From assembly GCF_000264455.2 (NCBI RefSeq), contig NC_017956.1, positions 1,409,501 to 1,473,500 of the forward strand: DNA of 64,000 nucleotides, read 5' to 3'. The position numbers and the translations under genes are program-made. The stretch is from Tistrella mobilis KA081020-065 (GTDB taxonomy: Bacteria; Pseudomonadota; Alphaproteobacteria; Tistrellales; Tistrellaceae). Below the pieces are notes generated by a model that was given only the letters and a program-made list of their open reading frames with translations, was not told the DNA's origin and ran no database searches. Each line of letters opens with the position of its first letter. Within the stretch, counting starts at the first letter, position 1. Below are positions 50,150 through 60,901 of the stretch, piece after piece.

Positions 50150-51442
50150 TCAGCGATAGGGGCGGAGGATGCGGGTGGCCTCGGCCTGGGCCGCCTCCAG
50201 CGCCGGCTTCGGCTCGGCGGCACCGGTCAGCACCGCCTGCAGCGCGTTGTTGAGGGCGGTGGTCACGCGCTGGTTTTCATGCGTCGACAGCTCGGCGACC
50301 GCATAGTCCAGCTGGTCACGGGCGACCGCGGCGGCCGGGAAGCCCTTCACATAATCCTGCATCGCCGGGGTCTGCCAGGCATCGGGGCGCACCGCCACAT
50401 AGCCCGTGTCGATGCCCCACTGGGCGGCGCGCTCGGGCGTGCTCATCCAGGTGACGAAGGTCGCGGCGGCCGCCTTCTGGGCGTCGGTCGCGCTGGAGAA
50501 GACGTAGAAATTGCCGCCGCCGGTGGGCGAGCCGCGCCGCGCCTTGGCCGGCAGCATGCCGACGCCGAACTCGAAGGGCGCATTCTTGCGGATGTTGGTC
50601 AGGTTGCCGGTGGTGGTCCAGATCATCGCCGCCTTGCCTTCGAAGAAGTCGCGCGGCGTGGTGCCCCATTCCACGATGCCGGGGGCGTGGATCTTCTCCT
50701 TGGCCGACAGGTCGCGCCAGAAGGTCAGCGCCTCGACCACCTTCGGGTCGTCGTAATGGGTGACGGTGCCGTCATCGCTGGCCAGTTCGACGTCGTTCTG
50801 GGTGGTCAGCGCCTGGAACAGCCAGTAGGGGAAGCCCGAGGACGGGATCTGCACGCCCCAGCGGATGACATTGCCCGAGGCGTCGGTGCGGGTCAGCTTG
50901 TGGCCCATGGCCACGTATTCGTCCCAGCTGTCGGGACCCTTCTCCGGATCGAGGCCGGCCTCGCGGAAGGCCTCCTTGTTCCAGTAGGCGACGATGGTGG
51001 AGCGCTGGAAGGGAATGCCCCAGGTCTTGCCGCCGGCCTGGCTGTTGGCCATGAAGGCCGGGTAGAATTTCGACGGCAGGGCCTTTTGGTCATCGGTGGC
51101 GGCGATGTCGTCGAAGGCGACGATCGCGCCCTCGTCGATCAGCGTGTACATGTCGGTCGACAGCATCACCGCGACCTCGGGCGCATCGCCGCCCTTGAAG
51201 GCGGTCAGCGCCTTGGTGACCGTGTCCTGATAGCTGCCCGAATAGATCGGGTTGACGTCGATCTCGGGATGTTCGGCTTCGAAGGCCGCGACATAGCCGT
51301 CGATGATCTTGGTGATCGGCCCGCCGACGGCGACCGGATAGTAGAAGTCGAGCGTGGTCTTGTCTGCGGCAAAGGCGCTGCCGGCGACCATGGTCGAGGC
51401 CAGCAGGGCGGCAGCCAGCGTGCCGGTGACGGTGCGGAACAT
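50150..51442 (-). CDS. ABC transporter substrate-binding protein (UgpB-like)
   Basis: 430 residues with signal peptide MFRTVTGTLAAALLASTMVAGSAFAAD; the ATG at 51442 has GGAGAA 9 bases upstream. SBP_bac_1 family. Segments such as IDGYVAAFEAEHPEIDVNPIYSGSYQDTV, AYWNKEAFREAGLDPEKGPDSWDE and TTTGNLTNIRKNAPFEFGVGMLPA follow the layout of UgpB, which binds sn-glycerol-3-phosphate or glycerophosphodiesters. Specificity is inferred from resemblance and the DeoR neighbour only. Confidence 0.87.
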   Translation of the reverse strand: MFRTVTGTLAAALLASTMVAGSAFAADKTTLDFYYPVAVGGPITKIIDGYVAAFEAEHPEIDVNPIYSGSYQDTVTKALTAFKGGDAPEVAVMLSTDMYTLIDEGAIVAFDDIAATDDQKALPSKFYPAFMANSQAGGKTWGIPFQRSTIVAYWNKEAFREAGLDPEKGPDSWDEYVAMGHKLTRTDASGNVIRWGVQIPSSGFPYWLFQALTTQNDVELASDDGTVTHYDDPKVVEALTFWRDLSAKEKIHAPGIVEWGTTPRDFFEGKAAMIWTTTGNLTNIRKNAPFEFGVGMLPAKARRGSPTGGGNFYVFSSATDAQKAAAATFVTWMSTPERAAQWGIDTGYVAVRPDAWQTPAMQDYVKGFPAAAVARDQLDYAVAELSTHENQRVTTALNNALQAVLTGAAEPKPALEAAQAEATRILRPYR

Positions 51443-51471
51443 GGGTGCGGTTCTCCGGTGAGCAGGCAGGA

Positions 51472-52568
<1,097 letters not shown>

Positions 52569-52572
<4 letters not shown>

Positions 52573-53336
52573 GCGGCGGTCTCCGCGGCGGTGACGATCA
52601 CGCGGGTGCCGGCAGTGTCGAGCAGCCGGGCGAGCGCCGGCGGCGGGGCCGCATCGGTGACCAGAAGATGGGCGTCCTCGATCCGTCCGCCGCTGGCGCT
52701 GGCGGGGCGGCCGAATTTGGTGGCATCGGCGATCAGCACCCGCTGACGGCAATGGGCCATGATTGCCTGACGCGCGATCACCTCGTCAGGGGTGAAGTCG
52801 AGCAGGGTGCCGTCGGGATCGATGCCGCCCGCACCGGCGATGCCGAAATCGACCCGATAGGCGGCGAAGACCCGTGCGGCCGCCTCTCCGGTGACGCCGC
52901 GATCGCTGAGCCGGCCGCCTGCAATGGTCACATCGATCCGGGGCGTTTCCGACAGCAGGGCGGCAATGGCGACATTGTTGGTGATGACGGTGAAGGCGGT
53001 CTCCCGCTCCGCCAGCGCGCGGGCGACCTGTTCGGGCGTGGTGCCGATGCCGAGCGAGACCGAGGCGCCGTCGGGAATGAGGGCTGCGGCCGCCCGCCCG
53101 ATCCGGCGCTTGGCCTCCAGGTTCAGCACCTGGCGGGTGCCGTAGGCGATATTGCGGTCGGGCCAGGCTGCCCCGCCATGCATGCGCTTCAGCCGGCCGT
53201 CATCGGACAGCGCGTTGACGTCGCGGCGGATGGTCTGGGGCGTCACCCGGAAACGGGCGGCCAGCGCGTCGATGCCGGCATAGCCGGTCTCGCGGACAAG
53301 CGACAGGATTTCGGTGCGGCGGCGGGTCGTGTTCAT
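52569..53336 (-). CDS. DeoR/GlpR-family repressor
   Basis: 255 residues: N-terminal HTH (RRRTEILSLVRETGYAGIDALAARFRVTPQTIRRDVNAL) with the DeoR signature continuing DDGRLKRMHGGA, then the sugar-phosphate sensor domain (SVSLGIGTTPEQVARAL, VITNNVAIA, GIAGAGGIDPDGTLLDF). First gene of the importer operon. GlpR-type repressors sense glycerol-3-phosphate, consistent with a Ugp-like cargo. An inverted repeat upstream is its likely operator. Confidence 0.88.
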
Positions 53337-53415
53337 GGGCCCGATCCTGTCCGTACCGCGTCATCGGTTCAAAGGAAGGTTCGGTTTTCGTTTGATGACG
53401 GTTCGGCGACAGAAA

Positions 53416-53455
53416 ACCGTTCGTTCGCGCAAAAGGTGCTTTTCGAATGAACGGT
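53416..53455 (-). promoter_or_regulatory. DeoR/GlpR-type operator
   Basis: ACCGTTCGTTCG (53416-53427) and CGAATGAACGGT (53444-53455) form 12-bp inverted arms with one mismatch, 16 bp apart; a further TTCGGTTTTCGTTTG lies at 53381-53395. TTCG-rich repeats of this kind are typical of GlpR. The rest of 53337-53664 shows no gene. Confidence 0.7.
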
Positions 53456-53664
53456 CGTTGGCTCAGGCAAATCGACACTGGCCGTCGAACGGGGTTGGGG
53501 ATAGAAGCTTCATTTGATCCACGGGCAGGCAATCTGCGACACTGAGGCGGCCGGCTTCCCCGCATGCCGCGACGCCCGACGGGCATGGGCCGCCCGATGG
53601 AAAACGGGTCAGGCCCGGTTGGATACGGGCCAGGAACGAGACAGGGACGAAGGCGATCTTATCC

Positions 53665-54207
53665 ATGGACAGACGAGCCGGTTCATCCGACACGAGCGGG
53701 GCAGCGCGTCCGCCCCAGCGCGAGCTGCCGGTGGCCATCCGCGAAGGCCGGCTGGCCGATGCCGCCGCGGTGACCCGTGTGGGGGTCGCCGCCTGGGAAA
53801 AGGGGCCCGGCAGCGTGCTGCCGTCGTCGGCCCGTGCACCAATGGCCGACGGCAAGATGTTTGATGCGCTGCTGCGCCAGACGCCGGGGCGGATTCTGGT
53901 CGCCGATGTCGGTGGCCATGTCCTGGGCCTGGCGGTGGGCGATCCCGAGGGGGAGCAGCTGACCGATCTCTGGGTCGATCCGCGCGCCTGGGGGCGGGGG
54001 CTTGGGAGCCGTCTGCTGGCCGCCTTCGAACAGGCGGCCGGAGAGCGCGGCCGCAAGCGGATCGTGATCGACGTTCTGGAAGGCGACGAACGCGGGCTGG
54101 GCTTCTGCCGTCGTCGCGGCTATCAGGCGGTCGGCCGGTCGACCGTCCGCGACCGGGATCTTCACATGATGATCGGCAAGATCCGCCTGGAGAAGCGCCT
54201 GGCCTGA
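53665..54207 (+). CDS. GNAT-family N-acetyltransferase
   Basis: 180 residues. Acetyl-CoA-binding motif A is LTDLWVDPRAWGRGLGSRLLAAFEQAA (RGLGSR-like Q/RxxGxG/A), followed by IDVLEGDERGLGFCRRRGYQAVG, the classic GNAT end. A 25-residue N-terminal tail before IREGRLADAAAVTRVGVAAW may not belong. Substrate unknown; stands alone. Confidence 0.83.
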   Translation: MDRRAGSSDTSGAARPPQRELPVAIREGRLADAAAVTRVGVAAWEKGPGSVLPSSARAPMADGKMFDALLRQTPGRILVADVGGHVLGLAVGDPEGEQLTDLWVDPRAWGRGLGSRLLAAFEQAAGERGRKRIVIDVLEGDERGLGFCRRRGYQAVGRSTVRDRDLHMMIGKIRLEKRLA

Positions 54208-54294
54208 GCCTGGGCCCCCGACGACCGAACCGGGTGACTGTTGCTAGAATGTGTCATCGGGGACTGCGCGTGTATCGGGTAAACCACGGTTAAT

Positions 54295-54316
54295 CGCCGT
54301 TTACACGCCGTTTACA
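54295..54316 (+). promoter_or_regulatory. Two 11-bp direct repeats before the subtilase gene
   Basis: CGCCGTTTACA twice in tandem, with GGGTAAACCACGGTTAA just upstream (54277-54293) giving inverted TAAAC/GTTTA pairs. About 100 bp before the start codon of the autotransporter; candidate activator or repressor site. Confidence 0.5.
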
Positions 54317-54415
54317 TGGATCGGCTATGACGAGAGCGTGACACCCCCCGAAATGCGGGGGCCGGGTGGCCGCGCTGCCCCCCGCGCGCCCCGCGAGTGT
54401 GAGTACGCTCTGACC

Positions 54416-56824
54416 ATGATCAATGTCGGATCGATCCGCGGCCGCCGGAGCCGCCGCCCTGCTTCCCGTCTGCCTGCTTCCCGTCTGACCGCGGCCCTGG
54501 TGGCCGGCACCGCCCTGGCGGGCGGGCTGGCTGCCCTGGTGCCCGCAGGGCCCGCCCGCGCCGACCAGCCGGGCGGCATCATGAATTCGGTGGACATGAT
54601 CGGCGCCCGCGCGCTTTGGGAGCGCGGCATCACCGGTCAGGGCACCGTGGTGGTGGTGATCGACAGCGGCGTCGAGACCAGCCATCCCTTCCTGGACGGC
54701 AAGGTGATCGACGAGGCTTGCGTCGGCATTTCAGTCGGCGGCCGGACCGGCGATTGTGGCGGCGGCGCGGACTTTGCGACCGGCGAGGGTACGGCTGCTC
54801 CGGATTACACCGATGAAGATGCCAACCATGGAACCCATGTCGCCGGCACGATCGCCGGCAACAATGGCGAGGCCTATGGCGTGGCGCCGGACGCGAAGAT
54901 TGCCGCGATCCTGGTCAAGAGCCCTGACGGTTTCGACGAGGACGAGGATAACTGCGGCGAGGGCGACCCCAATTGCGCCAGCGCCCTGAATGACAGTCTG
55001 ACCCGCGCCTATTCGCACGTGATGGAGCTGGCCCAGCAGTACCGGGTCGTGGCGGTGAATATGAGCCTGGGGGCTGGTGAATATTCCGGCATCTGTGACG
55101 AGCAGACCCCCGGCGGCGCGGCGCTTTCCGAAGCCTTCCAGGCGGCCCAGGCTTCGGGCATCGCCAATGTCGTGGCCTCGGGCAACGAGTATCACACCAC
55201 CACCGTCTCGACGCCCGCCTGCCTGACCGGAGCCATCCCGGTGGGCGCGGTGGACAGCGACGAGATCATCGCCGTGTTCTCGAACCAGTCGGAACTGGTG
55301 GAGTTGATGGCGCCGGGCGTCGGCATCGTCTCGTCGGTGTTCAACGGCGAATATGGCGAGATGGACGGCACCTCGATGGCGACGCCGCATGTGGCGGGTG
55401 CCATCGCGCTTCTGGCCTCGGCCTCTCCCGGTGCCTCGGTCAACGAGATCTATCAGGCCCTGGCGCTGACCGGCAAAGAGGTCACCTATGACGAGGCGAC
55501 CCTGATCGAGCGGGTGGACGGGGAGGGCCAGCCTCTGCCCGAGAAGCTGGTCTTCCGTCTGATCCAGGTCGACAAGGCCGCCTTCCTGCTGATCGCGAGC
55601 CGGGCCGACGCCATGACGCTGGCCGCGACCTCCGACCGGGGCCGGGTGATGGGCACGACCTTCCGGAATCTGGTGGGCGAGGATTTCGCCACCGATCCGC
55701 TGACGGTCTATCGCGCCCTCGACGTGGTCGGCCGCTCGGGCATGGACGGCGCGCTGTCGCAGCTGAGCCCCGACCGCAACACCGCCACCGCCGAGGCGAC
55801 GCTGGCCCTGCTGGGCGAGATCGGCCGGACGGTGTCGGCACGGCTCGGCGCCGTGCGCCAGGGCGGTGCGGGCGTGACCGCGGCCATGGATGCGCCGCGC
55901 CAGTTTGCGGCCGCCGCCACCGTGATGGCCGATGTCACCTCGGGCAGCTCCAGCCTGGCCTCGCTCGCCCGCCTGCCGGGCATGGAGGGTGGTGAGACCG
56001 GCGGCTGGGTGCGCGGTTTCGGCCAGTGGCTGGATCGGGACGCGACGGCAGAGCGCTATGGCTATCGGGCGAGCGGCGGCGGCGTGATCGCCGGTATCGA
56101 CACCATCGTCGGCGAGGGCTGGCGGGTCGGCGGCTTCACCGCCTATGGCCGCAGCAGCACCAAGACCGATGGCGGCCTGGGCGAGGGCACGGCGGATCTG
56201 GCGACCCTCGGCGTCTATGGCGGCTATACCAAGGATCGCTACCATCTGGATGGGTCGCTCTCGGTCGGCTATGGCTGGAGCGAGACCGACCGCGTGATCG
56301 CCCTGCCGGGCCTGCTGCGGACCGCGAAGGGTGAGACCGAGGGTCTGACCGTGCAGAGCCGGATCGCGCTGGGTGCCACCTATGACGTCTCCGGCTGGTC
56401 GGTCGGCCCCGAGGCCTGGGTGGGCTATACCGGCCTGCAGCAGAAGGGCTATACCGAAACCGGCGCCGGCAGCCTGAATGCGCGGGTCGACGAGCTGTGG
56501 CTGGGCGAGGTCGGCACCGGCCTGGGCGTCACGGTCGGCCGCGGCTTCGACCTGGGCGGCCCGGTGCTGATGCCGGCGGTGACGCTGGGCATGGGCTATC
56601 GCAGCCCCACCGGCGACGACAGCATGACCGGCGTGCTGGGCGGCACGGCGGCGGGTGCCTACAACCTGGATCTGGCGCGCGAGAACGAGCTGACCTTCGA
56701 TCCCGTCGTCGAGGCGGTGCTGGCGGTCGACGGGTCGACCAGCGCCTATGCCTCGTGGCGTGGCCGCTTCGGCGACGGTGTCGCCGACCAGGCCGGGACG
56801 GTGGGTGTCCGTATCACCTGGTGA
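54416..56824 (+). CDS. Subtilisin-like serine protease autotransporter
   Basis: 802 residues. Long basic signal region (INVGSIRGRRSRRP...) with hydrophobic core ending ARADQPGG near 50. S8 triad: D83 (VVVIDSGVETSHP), H138 (DANHGTHVAGTIAG), oxyanion N257 (VVASGN), S320 (DGTSMATPHVAGA). Linker, then a type Va autotransporter barrel from about 530 (GGWVRGFGQWLDRD) ending GTVGVRITW with terminal aromatic. The protease would be displayed on or released from the cell surface. The start at MINVGSI fits the signal peptide; the frame opens 55 codons earlier. Confidence 0.92.
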   Translation: MINVGSIRGRRSRRPASRLPASRLTAALVAGTALAGGLAALVPAGPARADQPGGIMNSVDMIGARALWERGITGQGTVVVVIDSGVETSHPFLDGKVIDEACVGISVGGRTGDCGGGADFATGEGTAAPDYTDEDANHGTHVAGTIAGNNGEAYGVAPDAKIAAILVKSPDGFDEDEDNCGEGDPNCASALNDSLTRAYSHVMELAQQYRVVAVNMSLGAGEYSGICDEQTPGGAALSEAFQAAQASGIANVVASGNEYHTTTVSTPACLTGAIPVGAVDSDEIIAVFSNQSELVELMAPGVGIVSSVFNGEYGEMDGTSMATPHVAGAIALLASASPGASVNEIYQALALTGKEVTYDEATLIERVDGEGQPLPEKLVFRLIQVDKAAFLLIASRADAMTLAATSDRGRVMGTTFRNLVGEDFATDPLTVYRALDVVGRSGMDGALSQLSPDRNTATAEATLALLGEIGRTVSARLGAVRQGGAGVTAAMDAPRQFAAAATVMADVTSGSSSLASLARLPGMEGGETGGWVRGFGQWLDRDATAERYGYRASGGGVIAGIDTIVGEGWRVGGFTAYGRSSTKTDGGLGEGTADLATLGVYGGYTKDRYHLDGSLSVGYGWSETDRVIALPGLLRTAKGETEGLTVQSRIALGATYDVSGWSVGPEAWVGYTGLQQKGYTETGAGSLNARVDELWLGEVGTGLGVTVGRGFDLGGPVLMPAVTLGMGYRSPTGDDSMTGVLGGTAAGAYNLDLARENELTFDPVVEAVLAVDGSTSAYASWRGRFGDGVADQAGTVGVRITW

Positions 56825-56848
56825 TCGCCGACGCGATGACCAAAAACA

Positions 56849-56874
56849 GGGCCGGACGAGCGATCGTCCGGCCC
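56849..56874. terminator. Terminator between subtilase and WD40 genes
   Basis: GGGCCGGACGA, GCGA, TCGTCCGGCCC then TTCGTT: perfect 11-bp stem, 24 bases past the subtilase stop. It can also serve the convergent WD40 gene. Confidence 0.75.
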
Positions 56875-56911
56875 TTCGTTCTGGTCGATCCGGCGGCAGG
56901 CGGTCAGGCGG

Positions 56912-57982
56912 TCAGGCGGTCTGGCGGGCGCGCATGTCGAGCACGGTCAGCCGGCCGCTTTCGGTGACCGCGGCCAGCCAGTCGCCATCGTCGCTGATCG
57001 CGATATCGACGACCGGGCTGCCCGAGGGTTCGGTGATCGGCGCACCGGTGCCGGCCCCCGGCACCGCCACCACCAGCCCGTGATCATAGCCGATCATCAG
57101 GGTCGGCGATTTCGGATGCCAGAGCACCGCCGTCACCCCCGTGCCATAGGGCTGGGGGATTTCGGTCGGGGCCTTGCCTTCGGGGCCGGTGCGGCCGGCA
57201 AAGGACCAGACGATCACGTTCGACGAGCCGCTGGTCGCCAGCATCCGGCCATTGGGCGTGAAGGCGAGGCTGCGCACCTTGGTGTCATAGCCGGCCATGC
57301 GCAGCTTGTGGCCATCGGCCAGGCGCCAGGCATTCAGGGTGGAATCGCCCGTGGCGGCGACCAGCCAGTCGCCATCGGGCGAGATCCGGCCGCCGATCAA
57401 CTGACCCTCGACCGGCAGCCGCTTGGGCGACTTACCGAACGAGGCCGTCCACCACAGCGTCACCCCGTCGCCATGGACAACGGCCAGCCGCTTGCCCTTG
57501 GGGTGGAAATCCAGTCCGGTGACGGTGCGCGGATGATCGTCGCCATCGCCGGTGATCCGGCCCTGGCGATCGATCAGCACCACGCGCTTGCCGGCCGCCG
57601 CCGCGCGAAGACCGCCCTGGGGCGAGGTCGCCACGGCTTCCACCCAGCGCCGCCCCAGCTCTGCCAGCACGGTGACGCTGCCCTCGGCCGAAACCGAGGT
57701 GACCTTGCCGTCATCGCCGCCGGTCAGGAAGGCGCCGGCGCCGATGTCGCGGGCGAAGGACAGAACCTGGCCCTTGTGGGCCTGAACGGCGGCGCCCAGG
57801 GTGAAGCCGTCATTGCGCCGGAAGATCCGCACACTGCCGTCGCCCAGCGCCACGGCCAGGGCCTCGCCCTTGCGATCGAAGGCGAGACCCACGGCCGGGG
57901 CGTCGAGATCCTCGCTGCGCCGGCGCGAGGCCAGGCGGTTGAAATAGCTGTCGGGTGCGGGGTTATCAAGCAACGTTGCCAT
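56912..57982 (-). CDS. WD40-repeat protein paired with the CobW GTPase
   Basis: 356 residues forming a predicted beta propeller of about seven blades ([70 protein letters not shown]). No signal peptide, so cytoplasmic. It overlaps the CobW gene by 17 bp and is translated with it. Such WD40 partners sit next to metallochaperone GTPases in several alphaproteobacteria; the role may be scaffolding, but that is inference. Confidence 0.83.
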   Translation of the reverse strand: MATLLDNPAPDSYFNRLASRRRSEDLDAPAVGLAFDRKGEALAVALGDGSVRIFRRNDGFTLGAAVQAHKGQVLSFARDIGAGAFLTGGDDGKVTSVSAEGSVTVLAELGRRWVEAVATSPQGGLRAAAAGKRVVLIDRQGRITGDGDDHPRTVTGLDFHPKGKRLAVVHGDGVTLWWTASFGKSPKRLPVEGQLIGGRISPDGDWLVAATGDSTLNAWRLADGHKLRMAGYDTKVRSLAFTPNGRMLATSGSSNVIVWSFAGRTGPEGKAPTEIPQPYGTGVTAVLWHPKSPTLMIGYDHGLVVAVPGAGTGAPITEPSGSPVVDIAISDDGDWLAAVTESGRLTVLDMRARQTA

Positions 57983-59021
57983 CGAATCCCCGCTTCAGCT
58001 CGGCGGCATCCAGGTCGCGGCCGATCATCACCAGACGGCTGCGCCGGGTCTCCCCTTCCGCCCAGGGGCGGTCGAGCGTGCCTTCTGAGATCATGTGCAC
58101 GCCCTGCAGCACGAAGCGCCGGTTCTGGCCGGCGAAGTTCAGAATGCCCTTGAAGCGCAGGATGTCCTGGCCCTTGGTCATCAGCAGCATGCTGAGCCAG
58201 CTTTCGAACAGCGTCTTGTCGAGCGGCTGGTCGGTGGTCAGCGACAGGCTGGAGATCGACAGGTCGTGGTCATGGGCCAGCACGCCGGGCGTCGCGGGGG
58301 TATGATCATGGTCGTGATCGTGGTGGCCATGCCCGTGATCGTGCCCATGATCATGATCGTGGTGATGGTGGCCGTCACCCTCGGTCAGGAATTCCGGCTC
58401 CAGCGCCAGCGCCCGCTTCAGGTCGAAGGCGCCGCGACCCAGGATCGCATCCAGGGCCACATTGCTGCGCTCGGTGCGATGGATCTGCGCCAGGGGGTTC
58501 AGCCGGCGGATGGTGGCTTCCACCCGTGCCAGCATGTCGGCATCGACCAGATCGGTCTTGTTCAGCACGATGATGTCGGCGAAGGCGACCTGCTGGGCGG
58601 CTTCCGGCGCGTCGACCAGGCGCTTTTCAAGGTTCAGGGCATCGACCACCGTCACCACGCCATCCAGCTGGGTGCGGCTGGCGATGTCGCGGTCCAGGAA
58701 GAAGGTCTGGGCGACCGGTGCGGGTTCGGCAAGGCCCGTGGTCTCGATCAGGATGCCGTCCAGATTGCCCGAGCGCTTGAGCAGAGCGCCGACGATCCGG
58801 ATCAGATCGCCGCGCACCGTGCAGCACAGGCAGCCATTGTTCATGGTGAAGACTTCCTCGTCCGCGTCCACGACGAGGTCGCCGTCGATGCCGATCTCAC
58901 CGAACTCGTTGACGATGACGGCATATTTGCGGCCGTGCTGTTCGGTCAGGATGCGGTTGAGCAGCGTGGTCTTGCCGGCACCCAGGTAACCGGTGAGCAC
59001 GGTGACGGGAATCTTTTCCAT
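57966..59021 (-). CDS. CobW/ZigA-type metallochaperone GTPase with His-rich loop
   Basis: 351 residues: Walker [11 protein letters not shown], GTPase NKTD, and the metal-binding CxCC motif of COG0523 (NNGCLCC; C64, C66, C67). A loop at about 217-245 is [20 protein letters not shown], a zinc buffer or ligand. The C-terminal CobW_C domain follows ([20 protein letters not shown]). This subfamily passes zinc to client enzymes under limitation. I see no Zur box in the 263 bp upstream. Start [11 protein letters not shown]; the longer frame lacks support. Confidence 0.9.
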   Translation of the reverse strand: MEKIPVTVLTGYLGAGKTTLLNRILTEQHGRKYAVIVNEFGEIGIDGDLVVDADEEVFTMNNGCLCCTVRGDLIRIVGALLKRSGNLDGILIETTGLAEPAPVAQTFFLDRDIASRTQLDGVVTVVDALNLEKRLVDAPEAAQQVAFADIIVLNKTDLVDADMLARVEATIRRLNPLAQIHRTERSNVALDAILGRGAFDLKRALALEPEFLTEGDGHHHHDHDHGHDHGHGHHDHDHDHTPATPGVLAHDHDLSISSLSLTTDQPLDKTLFESWLSMLLMTKGQDILRFKGILNFAGQNRRFVLQGVHMISEGTLDRPWAEGETRRSRLVMIGRDLDAAELKRGFDGNVA

Positions 59022-59284
59022 GAGGTCCTCGGACGGGAGGGAATGGTTCAGGCGTCGGATATGGCAGGTCCGGCACGTCGCGCCAAGGCCGGGCTGTCCG
59101 CCGGGGGCAAAAGCATAGCACCCGTGCGGGTACGGCATCACCCGCCTTGTGTGGAGACACAGGCTGCCGGGAAACCGGTTGCGACGAAACCCGACATCGA
59201 CGAAACCCTGCCGTGCAGCGTATGTTTCCCCTGATCCGCCACCTTCAGGTGACGGGGAGGGACTGCCATTTCGGGAGCATCAGG

Positions 59285-60052
59285 ATGACCGACACCCGCA
59301 GCACGCTCTGGACCGGCCTTGGTGCCGCTCTGGTTCTTGGCGCCACGCTGGCGGGGGTGCCGGCGCCGGCATCGGCGGCAGCGGCAGCCACGACATCGGC
59401 GCCGGCGGCAGCCGTGCTTCAGACCCCGGAATTCGTGGCCCAGCTGGGTTATGTCGAAGGGCATCTGCGGGTCGGTGGCGCGCTCTACGCCGATGGCCGG
59501 CGGGAAGAGGCTCTGGTCCATTTCCGCCATCCTGCTGCCCATATCTACCCGTTGATCGCGCCATCGGTGGCGGCGCGGGGCCTGGCGGGGTTCGAGGCCG
59601 AACTCGATGCCGTGCAGAAGGCGGCCGAGGCCGGCAAGCCTGCGGCCGAGGTGTCGGCCGCGATTGATGCGGTGATGGCGAAGCTGAAGGCGGCGGCCAG
59701 TTCCGTGCCCGTGGCGGAGCGTCGTGACATTCATACCGGGCTCAAGGTGGCGAGCCTGATGCTGGACACCATCGCCGCCGAATATGGCCAGGCGATCAGC
59801 GGCGGGCGGATCACCAATGCTGCCGGCTATCAGGATAGTCTGGGCTTTATGCAGGTGGTGATCGGCATCCTGCGCCAGGCCCAGCCGCGCTTCCAGGAAG
59901 CCGATCCCGACCGCTGGAAGGCGGTGGCGGGCGATCTGCGCCAGCTGGCCCGGGCCTGGCCGTCGCTGGTGCCGCCGGCTGATCCGGTACTGCAGGCCGG
60001 CGAGGTCGATGCGCTGACCTCGCGCCTGCGCCTGGCACTCGACGGGTTCTGA
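59285..60052 (+). CDS. Secreted helical protein of unknown function
   Basis: 255 residues with signal peptide ending near PAPASAAAA. The rest is mainly alpha helical: LQTPEFVAQLGYVEGHLRVGGALYADGRREEALVHFRHPAAHIYPL, then long Ala-rich helices. The HFRHPAAHIYPLIAP segment recalls the HxxxE-like metal region of EfeO/imelysin proteins only loosely. GGGAG 7 bases before the ATG. Divergent from the CobW gene across 263 bp, so it might share metal-linked control. No family assigned. Confidence 0.75.
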   Translation: MTDTRSTLWTGLGAALVLGATLAGVPAPASAAAAATTSAPAAAVLQTPEFVAQLGYVEGHLRVGGALYADGRREEALVHFRHPAAHIYPLIAPSVAARGLAGFEAELDAVQKAAEAGKPAAEVSAAIDAVMAKLKAAASSVPVAERRDIHTGLKVASLMLDTIAAEYGQAISGGRITNAAGYQDSLGFMQVVIGILRQAQPRFQEADPDRWKAVAGDLRQLARAWPSLVPPADPVLQAGEVDALTSRLRLALDGF

Positions 60053-60060
60053 GGGCCCGG

Positions 60061-60198
60061 ATGAAGACCGCCCATCGCGACGATGGCCGGCCCAGGGCCC
60101 GCCGACGACCGAAACGGCGCCCCTGGCTGGCGCTTGCCGCCATTCTGGTGCCGCTGGTGGCTGCGGCGGTGCTGGCACTGGTCCGCGGCCTGCCCTGA
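60061..60198 (+). CDS. Small membrane ORF (45 residues)
   Basis: Starts 8 bases after the previous stop: a basic N-terminus (HRDDGRPRARRRPKRRPW) followed by one TM helix (LALAAILVPLVAAAVLALV). The layout (positive-inside, single TM) is protein-like, but the ribosome site is weak and GC-rich DNA makes chance ORFs likely. Confidence 0.4.
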   Translation: MKTAHRDDGRPRARRRPKRRPWLALAAILVPLVAAAVLALVRGLP

Positions 60199-60207
60199 GT
60201 CGATCAG

Positions 60208-60263
60208 CCTGAGCCGGGCAACCTGAGCCGGGCAGCCTGAGCCGGGCAGCCTGAGCCGGTCAG
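60208..60263. repeat. Four tandem 14-bp repeats
   Basis: Unit CCTGAGCCGGGCAG (or ...AA, last copy ...GTCAG), copies starting at 60208, 60222, 60236 and 60250. It lies between the 45-codon ORF and the LysE stop at 60260, just touching the LysE 3' end. Looks like replication slippage; likely variable in copy number. Confidence 0.85.
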
Positions 60264-60901
60264 CCGGCGGCTTCGGCCGCCAGCCAGATCCCGCCGGCCA
60301 TGAGCGCCAGCCCCGCCCCGATATCGATGCGGGCCAGGCTGCGGGCGCCGAGCCTGCGGCCGAAGCGGCTGCCGGCCGCCGACAGCATCACCCACCAGCC
60401 GAGCGAGCCGAGGAAGACCCCCGTCGCCAGGGCGGCCGGCACCAGGGGGCCGGCACCCGCCGGTGTGGCACCGAGGCCGAGCCCGGCGAAGAGGCCCGCG
60501 AAACTCGCGATGGTCATCGGGTTGGAGAGGGTGAGCAGGAAGGCGCCGAGCACGTCGCGCCCCGCCCGGCCGGTGCTGGCCGCAGGGCCGGCATCGCCAC
60601 TGGCGAGCACGGCCCAGCCGCGGCGGACCGCCCCCAGGCCGATCCAGAGGATCAGCGCAGCCCCGGCCAGCCGCGGCCAGAGCGGATCGACGGCTGCCAC
60701 CCCCAGCGCCGCGCCGAGGCCGAAGGCCGCAATCACCGCATAGACGAGATCGGCGGCTGCGACCCCGAAGCCCGAGGCGAGCCCGGCTGTAAAGCCGCCG
60801 GTCACGGCGCGTCTGAGGCAGAGCAGGCCGACCGGCCCCACCGGGGCTGCGACCGCAAGGCCGAGGGCCATGCCGCGTAAGAGTGCATCGAGCGGGGTCA
60901 T
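60260..60901 (-). CDS. LysE-family amino-acid exporter
   Basis: 213 residues, six hydrophobic helices. Family start LLRGMALGLAVAAPVGPVGLLCLRRAVTGGFTAGLASGFGVAAADLVYA and the second-half LTLSNPMTIASFAGLFAGLG are typical LysE/RhtB. Its start overlaps the Lrp stop by four bases, so export is controlled by the adjacent Lrp regulator, as with ArgO-type pairs. Confidence 0.88.
   Translation of the reverse strand: MTPLDALLRGMALGLAVAAPVGPVGLLCLRRAVTGGFTAGLASGFGVAAADLVYAVIAAFGLGAALGVAAVDPLWPRLAGAALILWIGLGAVRRGWAVLASGDAGPAASTGRAGRDVLGAFLLTLSNPMTIASFAGLFAGLGLGATPAGAGPLVPAALATGVFLGSLGWWVMLSAAGSRFGRRLGARSLARIDIGAGLALMAGGIWLAAEAAG

Noticed and set aside
53337-53664. Searched for a small gene in the 328-bp gap
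   Set aside because: Only the DeoR-type operator is visible; short frames here lack ribosome sites and coding character.
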